From: Moniliophthora roreri
Lineage: Eukaryota > Basidiomycota > Agaricomycetes > Agaricales > Marasmiaceae
Length of the DNA: 64,000 bases
Assembly (NCBI GenBank): GCA_001466705.2
Contig: LATX02000112.1
Coordinates: 806,001 to 870,000, forward strand
Direction of reading: 5' to 3'
Below the pieces are notes generated by a model, which saw only the letters and a list, made by a program, of their open reading frames with translations, did no database searches and was not told the DNA's origin. Both the position numbers and the translations under genes were made by a program. This document shows, one piece after another, positions 21,804 to 33,942 of this stretch. Numbering within the stretch: the first letter of the stretch is position 1; each line of letters starts with the position of its first letter.

Positions 21804-24132
21804 TGAAGTGTCTCGGAAAGCACGGAATACGTTCCTACTTAAATATTACGTTATTTTTGTTAGTAGGGCCCATGATTCAAATCTCAGGAAAGATTCCGAC
21901 GCTAGGAATAGACAAAGTTCTCGTGCGAGGTGAAAAGAGAATTGCACAGGCGTGTGCACTGGTGGAAGGTAACGGTCAGTCAGGACACTGTCTAGAAGCG
22001 GCGAGCTGAGTCGAGGAAAACACTTTTCCAAGCTGGCGCAGACCTAGCCTGGGAATGGAGGAGGGGTCGACGTACTCGCCGAGGAGGGCCGACACGCATC
22101 GCTTGAGTGTACTGTCGCTATCTCTGTGATTCCTGTAACATATGCTCAAAGGGATATTTGTACGAGTACTGTGCTCATCAAGTGCTGTAGCAGCCCTCAG
22201 GATGTTCGAAATGTTTCTATCTGCTTTTTTGCGTACTTGAAGGTCGAGATGTATCGCTTTGAGCTTGATTCTTGAGATTTGAAGCCCTTGAGCTCTAACT
22301 TCACAACGCAGGGTGTCGCTATACTTAGACGTCAGACACTTTCAAAATTTTTGATAACCAGGGTTTGCGGTATTACCCCCTCCCCGTTCTCGCTCTAATT
22401 TCAGACCAAAGTTGAGTTAGGAAGCCTATCCGATGTGACCCATGGTATAACATGCAGCTGCAGTCCAATGAGCCACGTTGAAACGTTGAAATGCCATGGT
22501 GTCATGGTGGTTGCAACTCGTGCGTACTGTAGCATTCGGTCCGTGATGTCGGTCCGCATCCGGCTCGACTCGTCTACTTCCTCTTATCGTTTGGATGTTG
22601 CACACGTATAATCTCATCCCTCGACGCTTCAGTAACTGCCATCTCACAATACTTAATTGTGGAACAAGCTCCCATCTCGGACCATCCTTACCCATGTCTC
22701 CCATACGCCAGCTGAAGAAGAGTGACACAATCATTCTGAAGCCTAGCTTAACGTCAAACGACTCAGTGGGACCGAAACACTTCGTGGATGCTGGAATCGA
22801 CCAAGGCTCTGCCAACACTACTCTCCTACATTTCCCTTCCCTTACCAACGAAAATGTCGAAGATGAGGGTAGACATAATGACTTCGGTTGTTGTCGACCT
22901 TCCTGAACTAGGCTCGCTTAAACTAACTTTGGTTGTTTTATTACAGTATAAAGACTTACTACAGTATTCTTTGTCGGAATTTGGTCATCTCGAAGCGCTT
23001 TTTGATGACTCAGGATATTGAATAGCAGGACTCTGAATAGCAACACCGCCAAGTACGACATCTGACGACCTGATTCCTAGTTCGACTGATGCGTCCACAG
23101 AAATATCTGCTATGTGTCCCTTGAAGTGCTTTAAGTACTACAGCAACTACAGACTCAGTGATGGACTCATCACAATCAAATCATTCGGGTGCTGGCGGGG
23201 TATGTTCATCATCTCATTGACATACCGAGTTCTTCAACTTGCACCAGCAGACTTGACGAATATGCAACGGCGGACGCCTCTTGGAATCGTATTGCACCCA
23301 TCCTCATTTCTGCTGTCTTTCCTTATCACTTCAACAAAGCCATGATAGTGTTCTCGCAGGCTGTTCTTGTGGTAGAGAGCCAACACCATACTGTGATCGC
23401 TCATCGTTTTTCTCACTACCCTGCATCTGCGCCTTCATCAGCATCTACCTAAATACCTTCTCTCAATCCCTGCTGCAACACATGCTCAAATCGGCATCTA
23501 CCAACGCATTCAGGGCGAGATATCAGGGCGGCTCAAGGCGCCAGACTGGGGATCAACACCTCAACTCATATTTCTACGCAATCTAGTCCGAAATAGGGCA
23601 TGAATCTTAATTTCGCTCTTTTCACTGTCCTATGGCTCTTTCTTCTTTTCGCCGATGCCAGTGCGGAAGGCGCGAGTAGGATAGTGGAAGTCCTTGGCCG
23701 AAGCAAACTCAATGAACTAAACCCAGTCATGATTTGATCTTCTTTTCTTTTCTTTTGACGTCCATCATCATCAGAAATGTCGTTCCCCCTTCAGTGATCT
23801 GCCAGAAAGTCGATCGACACGACTCACAAACCAGCTACTCATGGTGGTTTGATGCATTGACAAGCACCTCAAAGATGGTACTGCCTCACCTAGATCAAGC
23901 GCCCACAAAGTGCTTGGTGACAATCATTTTTGTACAGTCCATCACTACTGGGCATAATGTGTGCTTGCCATCATGCCAGTCTCCGTAACAATATATAACA
24001 GATGTGCAGTAGAGAGCACGACCCTACCCCCTACTTCTTCCTTTGGGTCAATTTACTTCTTCCCACTGGCTGGGCCATTCTCATTCCTAGTCTCTCGTTT
24101 TAACCCGTATTATCCCTTCGCAGGACATCAAA
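21804..24132. other. Gene-poor 2.3 kb
   Basis: Frames of 70-140 codons occur on both strands but none shows a recognisable domain or signal peptide. A TATATAA at 23992-23998 may serve the downstream lipase. Nothing else supported. Confidence 0.5.
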
Positions 24133-25481
24133 ATGGTTTATCTCCGAAACTTGCCAGCCCTTCTTTTGGCTTTCATTTCTGTTCAGATAGTGCTCGGCGC
24201 TCCACTCTTTGGAATCTTTGAAGATGACGACGACGACGATATCACTGCTGCAGTCTCTGCCCAAACGATTTCTGACAATTTTGCTCGACCTGCCCAGTTT
24301 AGCCGTGTAGCCTACTGCTCCAGTAACGCAGTCACGAGCTGGCAATGTGGTCCTCCTTGCGATAGCATAGGCAAGGGTGTTACTGTTATCCAAGCTGGCG
24401 GTGGTGCGTATAAGTTTCCGCCACGATATGCTAACTTTAACTGATAATCATCTTGCAGATGATGGTCTCGTACCAATGTGTAAGTCGCAGATCACGACTT
24501 GATCACAATGTTGCTCAATTCAATGATCCCCATATTGATCAGATTTTGTTGCTCACGACCCGGCCTCTAACACAATCGTTGTCGCTCATCAAGGAACAGA
24601 GCCGAGTAACTTGTGAGTCTGCCGTTAGCAATCCAACATTTGACAACTCACCTGGTTGATATCAGCTTGTCTGTTCTCAACGACGCGCAGTTCCTTCTCG
24701 TTGATCTTAACACTACCCGGTTCACAGCAGCCGAAGGAAGTAAGTGGCAGTTCTAGAGATAGCTGATCTAAGCTGATCGATGCATTTCACAGAGGGCATT
24801 GAAGTCCATGATGGCTTCCAAAAGACTTTTGAACGCACAGCGGATGGCGTCCTCGAGGGCGTTCAGAAGGGTTTGGACAGCTTTGGTTCCAGTAAGGTTC
24901 TCGTTACTGGTCATTCACTTGGTGAGATTCATTTTTCATGTAATACCAACTGGTGTTTGACGTGTTTCCAGGTGCTTCAATTGCTAGTCTTGACGCAATG
25001 ATGCTGAAGGAGAAGCTGGATCCTTCTGTCGAGATAACCACCACTGTATTCGGTCTTCCGAGAGTGGGCAACCAAGAATGGGCCGATTTTGTTGATGTTA
25101 CTGTACGTTTCTACCTCTCGTGATTCTTCATTGCCTCAAAGCACATGCACCTGAACAGCTTGGGTCTTCATTTACACACATCACGAACCAAGACGACCCG
25201 GTTCCCATCGTCCCTCCTCGCTTCTTGGGTTACCAACACCCGTCAAACGAGGTTCACATCAAGGCGGTCGATAACGCTGGTCAAGCTACAGATGTAGTCG
25301 CGTGTCCAGGACAAGAGAACGGCGCTTGCTCAGAGGGTAACTCTATCCTGTCTGCTAGTATTCCTAACCATCTTGGTGAGTGACTGCTTTTGATGTAAAT
25401 ACTTCAACCTGACTCCAATCTATTTTGTTAGGCCCATACTTTGAAGACATCTCGTTCGGAGGCGACGCTTGTCCGCTGTAG
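24133..25481 (+). CDS. Secreted class-3 lipase
   Basis: Fungal lipase of the Thermomyces/Rhizomucor type, which hydrolyses triacylglycerols or related esters outside the cell. Signal peptide MVYLRNLPALLLAFISVQIV, then an acidic stretch of six consecutive Asp likely within a propeptide. Catalytic Ser lies in VTGHSLGASIAS, Asp in ITNQDDPVPIVPPRF and His in IPNHLGPYF; the fold blocks VVAHQGTEPSNF and GLPRVGNQEWADFVD are also typical. Seven or so short GT-AG introns; the first follows QAGGG and the second separates VPM from the Tyr of YFVAHDP. The protein ends GGDACPL. Convergent with the HNH gene, whose stop lies 213 bases on. Confidence 0.9.
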
Positions 25482-25694
25482 TTCAAGCTGTGTGTAGATC
25501 CTCCGTGCATCCGCAATATACCGACTAGGAAATAAACATCGATCATCTGCGCGTAACGAAAGACAAATGCCTTGAACTATTCCATGAGATTTAATTTATA
25601 TCTGCTCAGTGTAGAGTTATAATGATAACAAAAAGTTGCTCGTCATCAAGCGTAGTCGATAGCGTGTAAAAACTAATAGGTCATTCATTGCCTA

Positions 25695-27561
25695 TTAACC
25701 ACGTTCGCTTCGGCTGGACGTCGAAGCATGGTCATCTCTACCTCTGCGATGGCTTTTGCGGGATTCAGAGGCATCCCGAGCGTGTCTTGAAACCTGCCTC
25801 TTCTTCCCTTTCGACTTGGACGTAGACGGACGTCGAGAAGGAATATAGTCTGGTGGCGGCATGTCCCTAAAGTCCCTAACTGCATTAGCCCCAGCTTCAA
25901 CCTCGGATTGTGTATGACGACTAGAACCACGCCGACGATGGGAAGGAGGCTCAGCGTTTGAGCCAGAGGGACCTGCTTCTGTGTCTTCACTGCCTCTCAT
26001 GCTAGATTTGGAGGGGCGAAGACGAAGTTTGCTGCGTTGCGAACTGGTGTCCACGTCAGACGCTTTCTGGGACTTTGACTTGGTCAGTCTTTCAGCATCC
26101 TCGGGAGGCGCTGGTCCTGGATCCTGACGCCATTGTCGATAGATCTCGAAAACTGAATTCAAAAGAGCTGCAATTTCCGTATCCTCCACCAACTCAAAAA
26201 CTGTCCATTCTTCAAAGTGTTCGCCACCAGCCTCTTCTCTTCGGCGGGCATCGACCCGATTCTTGACGACCCAAAGAAATTCACCGACGTTAGCGGTGAC
26301 TAGTAAAGGACATTGTGGGAGCTGCAACCGTAACTGTGGGCTGAACTGGAGTGGATCTAGCGTGTCCGTTTCTTTCTTGTTGATGCGGTACCCTTTGAGA
26401 TGAACGTGAGGTGGCTTCAAATTTTCGGCGTCCATGCTTGGAGGACCACGATCATTCTTTGACTCCGGAGGCTATTTAGAATCCCGCTAAGGACCAGCGG
26501 AGGCTCATAGTAAAGAGGTCTTACCGCCATCGGCTCCTTGACAAACGTAGTATACTGAAACCCGTACTCTTCATTGTCCTTCACCACAGTCTCTTCCTGT
26601 ACATCTGGTGCGATCAATCGATGTCGGTTGATTACAAGTTCCGGGGAGCATAGGATGCCAACGACCCAATACGTGTAGTTCCCTGGTGGAAAAATCTGAC
26701 CAAAGCGTTGGTTGGGAGTGAATATGAGATAATAAACAGAAGAAGACCTTTTGGCGACTAATGCCAATCCCTTTGTTGTTTCGTTTGCCCTTGTGTTGCT
26801 TGCGTACTATCTCGGAATACCGACGAATTGCCTCCAATAACGGGGGCTCTGGAACGATCTTGAGCAAGCCTCTGTCAATTAAATAGTGAATATTGGAGTT
26901 GACTGAGGATTTTCCCTATGTTAGTCAAGCACTCGGGGAGAATCGAACCTAGCCACTTACCCAGCCAAAGATTCCGGGTGCTCTGAATCAAGAAAGTTCC
27001 AAATTCGTCGCCAAATACCCATTCCAGAAACCGTAGCTGCCATTATATCAGTACTTTAGACCGCGTTATTATTCAAGAGTAGCTTACATATGCATTTGTA
27101 GCCGCGATAGGAATAACATGCGCAAGTTGAAGGGCATACGACATCAGCGTGACCATACATCTTCCCCCGTATTTGTGCCAGACGGCTAGCTTCAGCACAG
27201 CATCTTTGCGGGAGAGACCCTTTCTGCTCTTGGTTGCTCTGATATATGGCGTCTCGGGTAACGGTTTGAGGTCTTCGAAATCATCGCAACTGGGAGCGCT
27301 GAGGTCCGCTTCGGCTTGAAGTTGTGCTCGATCTGCTATCTCATCGCCCAGACGAAAGGCTGGGGTTGCTACTGCGAACAGCGATGTTGGGCTAGGTAGG
27401 TTGATCTGAGCATACAAGGCAGCTGCGTCAAAAGTGGATCGGACGTTGAGGGGTGGGGACGGCTCTTTGGGAGGCGTAGCGTTGCGGCCACTGCGCGCCT
27501 TGGTGGCTGCAAGGAGCCGAGCTGAGTCTTCAGAGCCGGCTGTACGATTCGTACTGGGCAT
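25695..27561 (-). CDS. HNH nuclease domain protein (HNH_2-like, basidiomycete type)
   Basis: N-terminal part with RCMVT...LQLAHVIPIAATNA, then LRFLEWVFGDEFGTF and WLVNSNIHYLIDRGLLKIVP, which fits the HNH_2 layout: Cys of the first strand, the His of AHVIP, and the second N-x-N-x-H motif. This family is greatly expanded in mushrooms and its role is unknown; by fold it should be a DNA endonuclease. The C-terminal 150 residues are Ser/Arg/Lys-rich and charged, probably disordered and nuclear. Introns follow ATNAY, NLWL, GISRQK and KEPMA, all GT-AG. Start ATG 27561. It is transcribed away from a relative at 27821 with 259 bases between start codons. Confidence 0.75.
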
Positions 27562-27820
27562 AGTACTTGGTGGACTGAATAACGAAGAGTTGATCAGCCC
27601 TATCAGTGATATATAAAAATTTCACTATCGTGGCCAGAGAAACCATCGATAATGAGCTACTTTTTGAGCAGACAATTCTCCCATAGAGAACAATGGCGTT
27701 CATGGAAGATATTAGATAACAACGCCTGGATGTGGCCGGTAAACGTGATCATTGTTTAATAGACTTGTGACCGCGCGACTGTGAGAAAATCAATTCTCGC
27801 GTTCTTCAACTGTCCCCACC

Positions 27821-29086
27821 ATGTTCTCCCTTGAGCGGATCTCTACTTCGACAGACCCGAACGTGACTTTGGAACGATATTCCTTGATCTCGAGGGATGA
27901 TAGCTGGGCTGTGTCGGTACGGAATAACTGTTTTTTTTTAAATTCTTATTCTTATTCTTATCCTTTTTCTCTTTTTTCTTTCTTTGCCTCGGTCGTAACG
28001 ATATTCGCCTTGCAGCAAATCACCCGATTCGAATGGATATTCGGCCTCGACTACCGCCGTTTCCCTTTTGAGAGCGAACATAACGTGCTTCCAGGTGCGT
28101 CTCTGTGGTAGACTATACTGCATGATAATCATGATTTCCGTCAGTGCCGAAGGACCTCATACCTCTCTTAGAAAAGAGATATCTGATGTTTGCACCAGTA
28201 ACTGCAGCTATACATCAGGCATTTGACATGATCAAGTACAACGGCTCGGTCAAGGCACTAAAGGAAGGGAGGAGACGTTATACGGTGTGTAGCAGTCGCG
28301 ACTAGTACTACTGTGGCTGACATCGCTGCTCTTCAGGAATTTGGGGAAGGCCCATGGGAATATGTTCTTTTCCCGGGCAAGTACCCTGACGAAAGCCGTC
28401 AAGCGCGCCATCTACCACCACTCTTTTACCACTCACCTGATGGTAACACATATTCCCTTGAACTCGACGCTTCTGACTTCGCCAAATTCCCCCGAATCTC
28501 CCTGAAGATACATCCTACTGTCGCAATTTTTTTCGTAAAACTACAATCTCCCGACGCTATATTTATGCCGCCCAGTCTGAGGGAAAACGCCCTCATACCC
28601 TTGCTCCGAGTAGTTGCTATATGGCCACTATGGACGCACAATCGATTCCTGAGCGACCAAACATCATCCAAACGCAAGCGTTCGGAGTCAGCTGACTCTT
28701 CGCGTATATCGTGTCACTGCACAGAATGTTTACGCGACCAGGAGCCTTCATCGTCGTCTAGTTCGAGCGCCTCGGACGGTTCTGAAACATTCGCATCCGA
28801 CGAAGAACCCGTGGCACACGATGCAGAGGATGACAGAAAGTTCACTCCCAGCATAGTTGCTTGGCGCGGAAAGGTGGTACTTCCTGCTCCCTCTACAGGG
28901 TCCGACTACTTGGACGACGTTGCAGAGGATGATCAGCTTCTTGCATATGTCCAAGAATCTGCACTGGACCCGCAGTATGCAGATGAGGCATTAGAAGAGG
29001 AAAACAGGAAGCGAGCGACATTAGCTGGGCCAGCATTGGGAAATTTTCAGTGTCGGTACTCCGCTAAGAGATCAAGGCGCAGTTGA
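27821..29086 (+). CDS. HNH-less relative of the neighbouring HNH nuclease gene
   Basis: Four exons: after DDSWAVS, after EHNVLP and after GRRRYT come GT-AG introns. RFEWIFGLDYRRF, a downstream F-AP-x-T helix (MFAPVTAAIHQAFDMIK) and EGPWEYVLFPGKY line up in order and spacing with RFLEWVFGDEFGTF, KIVPEPPLLEAIRRYSEIV and FPPGNYTYWVV of the divergent HNH gene. The AHVIP region is missing and NSNIHYLI is replaced by VPKDLIPLL, so no HNH residues remain. The C-terminal half carries a CHCTEC cluster, a Ser-rich acidic run and a basic tail (AKRSRRS). It reads as a catalytically dead paralog; function unknown. The homology is by eye. Confidence 0.65.
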
Positions 29087-29438
29087 CGCTCTTCTGACTT
29101 TTCTGCTTTTCCTTATCTTCCTGTACCACGCGTTAATTTTGCTATCGACATCGCTATCTGGAACAATCTTGCGTAATGTATTTTCGAGCATATGCTTTAT
29201 TTGACTTATCGCCAGTCGAGTCTTGAATTACAGCGTGTCCTGAGAACGTCGTTACGTCTCGATTCTTACCTCATACAGAGGTTCAGGAGTTTCTGCAACC
29301 TAGGGTATTCCCATCGCCTTTGTCACGATCACCTAAGAGCAAGCAACAGTGTTTTGTGTAGTTGTTCAGAGGGTTTTTATTCATCTACATAAATTACTCG
29401 CTTCGTTCATCTTGTTTCCAGATCCAATTCATTTACTT
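29087..29438. other. Convergent 3' flanks
   Basis: About 350 bases between the stops of two convergent genes; T-rich on the left. No gene seen. Confidence 0.5.
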
Positions 29439-32065
29439 TCATTCCTGTACTTGGACGTAGTTTGCTATATGCAGAAGCGATGATCAGAAACCATTCTCGA
29501 AATCAGAGCTCGATTTGACTTACCTGGGAACAAACCAACGTTTCCATTCTTATCTTTCCCTTGCCACCAGTCTTCAGACGCGGGCTCAATCTCATAGATA
29601 TAGTCTCCTTCTTTGAAAGAGATCTCGTTATCCTCAGCAGCGTCGTAACTGTGACCGAAATGCGTTAGAAGTGTATGCAGGGGAGTAAAAAATGTGGTCT
29701 CTTACTCGTACAAAGCAACAGCCGTGATTGTTCCTTCAGCTGTTGGTTCCGGTGAAGGAGCACGAGGCGGTGCAGGCGGCGCAGGAGGTGCAACTGGAGC
29801 CACAGGTGGCTGATACTCCATGAGATGCAGTTCAAACGATACGAGAGATGTCACGTACAGGTGGAGGTGGTGGGGGTGGTGGAGGCGGGACAGGCTCCTC
29901 TTCAACTGTTTCGGCAGTCTGTTCGACAACTTCCACATAGTTGGCTATTCGGAGTTCAGCTTCCATACTAGTCAATGTGATATGAACGAACCCGGGAACA
30001 TTCCAGACTTTCCACCGGGACCCACTCCAGCCCACCAACCTTCGTCCAACACTTCAATTTGTTCAATCATTTCACCCTCCGTGAGATTCATCTCATTGTC
30101 CTCAGTGGCCTGAATGTTTTCGTGTTGAGTGGAACTAGGTATCGAAAGTAATGGTGGCATACCTCGTAGTCGTAAAGAACCACAGCACAGATACCTTGAC
30201 CTGTATGACTCAAGGGTGCTGCGGGTGCGGGCACTGGTTCTGGTTCTGGTTCAGGCTCTTGAACGGAAAGTTGCGATATCTATAATTTAATTATGTATGA
30301 GGTGATTGTGAGCTGGAATTCCATGCTGAACTTACTTGGGCAACCGGAGGTGGCGGTGGTGGTGGAGGCGGAGGGGGCGGGGGTGGCGGAGCTTCAAACT
30401 CAGGGTCAACCTCCAGCTCTGGGTCAGGTTCTGGAGCTCGTGGAGGAGGTGGCGGCGGCGGCGGAGGAGGAGGAGGAGGAGCTGCAGCCTGTGTGGTTTA
30501 AGTTCACAATTCGTATCATGTTGGGGAGATGAGGATACTTACTGCAGGCTCTTCCTCGGGCCACTCTTCCTCTTCGGGTTCATCTTTCGCACCGGCAGCG
30601 ATAGCAGCAGCAGCTCCACCCAAAACAGCAGCTCCAGCACCGACAGCAACCACTTTTGCTGCACCACCAAATGGCCTACTGGCAGCAGGTGGAGGAGGTG
30701 GTGAGGGTGCAGCTGGAGTCGAAGCTGCACCAGTTGCTCGTCCGAATGCTGGAGCCGCGGACTTGAATGTAGGTGGTGGCGCTGTAGATCTATTCAATGC
30801 TGCGGGACCAGCACTCGCTTCACGACTCCTCTGTTCATCTTCCTCTTGTTGTTTCTTGGCCAGTGCCTGACGCTCACTCCATGTAAGTTTCTTTGGACCA
30901 CCGGAAGTGACAGGTTTGGGCGGTGCTTGTTCTTGTTGCTGTTGCTCAAATTGTGCGAAAGGGTTTTTGAGTTTCTTTGGCGCAGGTAAAGAAACAGGAG
31001 TGTAAGCTGTTCCAGCTGGACGGATACGATCTTCTTCTGAAGGCTTCGTCGGGACGCTGGAAGCAGCGACAGGTGCAGGTTCGGCGGCCTGGAATACGCG
31101 TCGTTAGAATCACGAATAAGCGAGGAATGTGGAACATACAACTACTGGGCGAGGAGCAGATGGAATTACAGGTGGTCGAGAAGCAGCAGCAGGTGGTGGT
31201 GGTGGTGCCGGTGCAGCAGCAGCAGCTTTCGGCGGTTCCTCAGGCCATGCATCACTCGGCGCGGAACCGATGTTGGCTGTTCGGCCATAAAGAGAGCCAG
31301 CGGATGCAGCAGGCTTAGAAGCGCCAAATGCAGGTCGAGAAGCGGCCGGCAGAGGTGGTTTTGCAGTGCCAGCACCCGAGGTAGTTGCGGATGGTTGTTT
31401 GCGTAACGCAGCCATATCCACTTTGCCTACGGGTGTGTAGCTTGTGCCGACAGGAGCGATAGGTTCAGCTTTACGGGGCGCTTCTTTCTGGAATGAGTAC
31501 TTTGCACCGGATGCTGCTTCAACACGTTTCATGATGAGAGCCGGTGCAACGTCAGACTCATTGTCGGTGTCAGCCTCTGATGAAGAAAAGAATGGTAGGA
31601 CTCACCTCATTCCGTGCACTTATAACGACGTGTGTCCCGCGAAGGAAATTGGCTACGGCACTCGAATGGGTATGGAATAGCCCCTTCTTGGCCTCGGGAA
31701 CACCATCTCCACACCAGTTGATTTGGACGAACTTGGGCAGTTGGCTCTGAGAGATATTGTGTAAGTAGTCAGTGGTGTAATAGTAGAAACCATGAGCCTA
31801 CATTGGGGTCTATTACCCGCGCAAAAGCGTATTGGATTCTGATTTCAATGAGACAGGGTATAAAGCACCAGCAACGTTTCACTCGCCTGCCGTCCGAGAA
31901 TTCCTCTTCCAACTCTTCCAATCCACCATCTCCAGTAGCTTGAACCTTGAGATCATTGGTTCCCTTTTCATAAGTGAATATGGCCCAATCTATGCCTTGA
32001 TCATTGAGGACTTTGAGATATGCATCTTTAATATCAGTGCTTGAGAGATTTATCTGTAAAGACAT
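29439..32065 (-). CDS. ABP1: Actin-binding protein ABP1 (drebrin-like), two SH3 domains
   Basis: Links actin patches to endocytosis. The N-terminal ADF-homology domain starts MSLQINLSSTDIKDAYLKVL and continues WAIFTYEKGTNDLKVQA and IQYAFARVIDPN. A long Ala/Pro-rich middle follows, with three polyproline runs (for example at 30344-30480) and basic helices typical of Arp2/3 or actin contact. Two SH3 domains end the protein: AVVLYDYEATEDNEMNL...WW..GMFP and AVALYEYDAAEDNEISF...DWWQ..GLFPANYVQVQE. Yeast Abp1 has one SH3. An intron at 31839-31886 has donor GC (GCGAGT); the rest are GT-AG. The stop was fixed by splicing FP to ANYVQVQE. Start ATG 32065. Confidence 0.88.
31839..31886 (-). other. GC-AG intron in ABP1
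   Basis: Minus-strand intron with donor GCGAGT and acceptor ATCAG. It joins EEEFSDG to RIQYAFARV in the conserved ADF-homology domain. Confidence 0.7.
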
Positions 32066-32263
32066 CTATAATTGATATAGTCAGTAATGAAGGTAGTTGG
32101 GAATAACTGATACTTGCCGTAGCTCGGCGCCACCGTTAAGGTGGTGGTTCAAGTCCAAGATCTCAAAATGGACCGCAGTGACGCACTCGGTTAATAGTGA
32201 TCGGGGCAAACCGATGAGATGTACAGCTGTCCATTACATATACACGAGTACGATATATAGCAG

Positions 32264-33353
32264 TCATGACACTTCAGGGATCTCGACCTTCAACACCCTG
32301 ACCGTACTTCCTTCAGCAAAACTGATTCCTGCCTGTGCACACAGTACTAGCAGCATGGCCATCGCAGTATCATGTCCAATGGGCAACCCTGTCAGCACAG
32401 GTATACCCAGAGGACCCCAGGTCTCATCTAGTAGAGCAAGAGCAGTGTATTCGCCACTAGCCGGGTCAGCACCCAGAAGCCGCCCAACGGCAAATCCCAA
32501 CAATACCCCGGAAATCAGGAGAATGAAGCATCGTAGGAAGCATACGATCAAGACAGTCTGTACGGCAAATGAGAGCTTGCAATTATCTGGAGAGGACATT
32601 GACATACATGCTTGCTCATTTAGATCCCCGATGAACAAAATCACGCTTTCGTAAGATGGGAGAAGCCCACTGCCCACCATACTTGCTAGGACGCTGATAT
32701 TTCCGCCCAAAATTTTTCCTCTCGCTCCTCCGTTACCCCTGTACCTGATGGACCCAGTAAGTTGCTGTGTCACTGCCGTCGTCCCACAAAGAAGGTCGAA
32801 GGTCGCAGTTCGCGCTGCTTCGGAAAAAGTTTGGATGTTTGCTGCCATAGGTCCGTGCAACGCCAATACACCAGCCTTGTTCCACAATGCTATGAGTGCA
32901 GTAAGGTCTGAATACCCTACCAGCCATCGAGGCTTAGATCGAAGACTGGCTGCGACCACACCTTGCGTTCCAATATCGTATGATATACGTGCTGCACTGT
33001 AACTACCTGTAGGACATGATAAGGATCAGCGCAAGAGAACGTTGCGTATGGTGCTAGAGATGCGTCTCTAGCAGCCCAAAGCGCCCCAACTTCTTCATCC
33101 AAGGCGTTTAGTAGTCTTCTCGTACGCAGCGCATCCGTTCCAGCGTAATACATATCTATAGCAAGAAGGTTCTGTAGATCTTGTCGGACCTGAACGATAT
33201 GAACTCCCTAAATTCTAATCTTCAAAAGAGATTTTCACCTCCAGGCTCTAATGAATACGGAGCACCTGCAAGCAAGGCCGTTCCCCTGGAAAGCCCAGTT
33301 GCAGCCCTGGCTGTTGCTATTATCCGAATCGGAGATCGGCGTAGATTGGCCAT
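32264..33353 (-). pseudogene. Peptidase S66 (LD-carboxypeptidase / MccF-like), probably broken
   Basis: S66 enzymes are mostly bacterial and cut L,D peptide bonds of murein tetrapeptides or inactivate microcin C. Here MYYAGTDALRTRRLLNALDE, PRWLVGYSDLTAL (with the nucleophile Ser), GPMAAN, KILGGNISVLASMVG, AYCLDRML and TGLPIGHD (with the catalytic His) follow the family order. Two signs of damage: after HSPDFRG the frame must shift by one base at a GGGG run to continue into VLLGFAVGRLLGADP, and the residue before Asp in the LFLED-like motif is Gly (FIGDLNE) where Glu is usual. Introns (after SLEPG, in WAARDASLAPYAT and after NEQA) are plausible GT-AG. The start (ATG 33353) is weak. If the extra G is a sequence error, the gene may be functional. 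Confidence 0.6.
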
Positions 33354-33942
33354 TAGAAGTGCCTGTTAACCAGAGAAAAAGGAACGTCGGTATTGCACTT
33401 AGCATGTACCAATGTTCATACCTGCCATCAGATATATACTCGATGATGGCTGTCAAGTTTGTAGCACCTGCGACCGACGGACGTGATACAAAACAGCCGC
33501 GGAAAAATCGTTATGTACTCGTAAATGTATACAGGTTGAGCGGTATACAAGTAGGACATATACAGACAGGACGTGGATATATGCAATAATGAAATGAAAG
33601 TAGTAAATAGAGTACATTGAGTTTGAATACAGAATGAAGCACAGCACAACAGAACAGGTATCCCGAAATTATGGAGACAAAACAATAAACATAAAGAAGG
33701 AAAACGGATACATGCATCTATACATCGGTAGGCGGAGAAAATGGAACAATAAAGATAGGTAGAATAAGTAATGAATACCGGTAGCACCCCGATAGTAACG
33801 GAATCGAGTTCAAAGATTTCTTGATCATGAAGGCAAAACTAGGAAGAACATGGAACAAAAACGGGACGTACACTGTCATTGTCTCTGGATAGCGAACATC
33901 GAGAAAGCCAGAGAGCAGAATGAAATCGTTGGTCAGAGAAGG
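33354..33942. other. AT-rich intergenic stretch
   Basis: Some 590 AT-rich bases, mainly the 3' flank of the methyltransferase gene. Fragments readable as short exons near 33430-33480 could belong to a longer 5' end of the S66 gene, but nothing supports this. Confidence 0.45.

Noticed and set aside
22426..22848. 140-codon minus frame
   Set aside because: Codon content and predicted protein look random; overlapped by equally long frames on the other strand.
26920..26960. tRNA-like word (reverse complement GGTTCGATTC)
   Set aside because: No matching acceptor stem or anticodon arm; it lies inside an intron of the HNH gene.
33060..33130. Missing splice donor in the S66 gene (break after WAARG)
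   Set aside because: A 44-base GT-AG intron (minus strand, GTTCTC to TTACAG) keeps the frame, giving YATAARIS, so no lesion is needed there.
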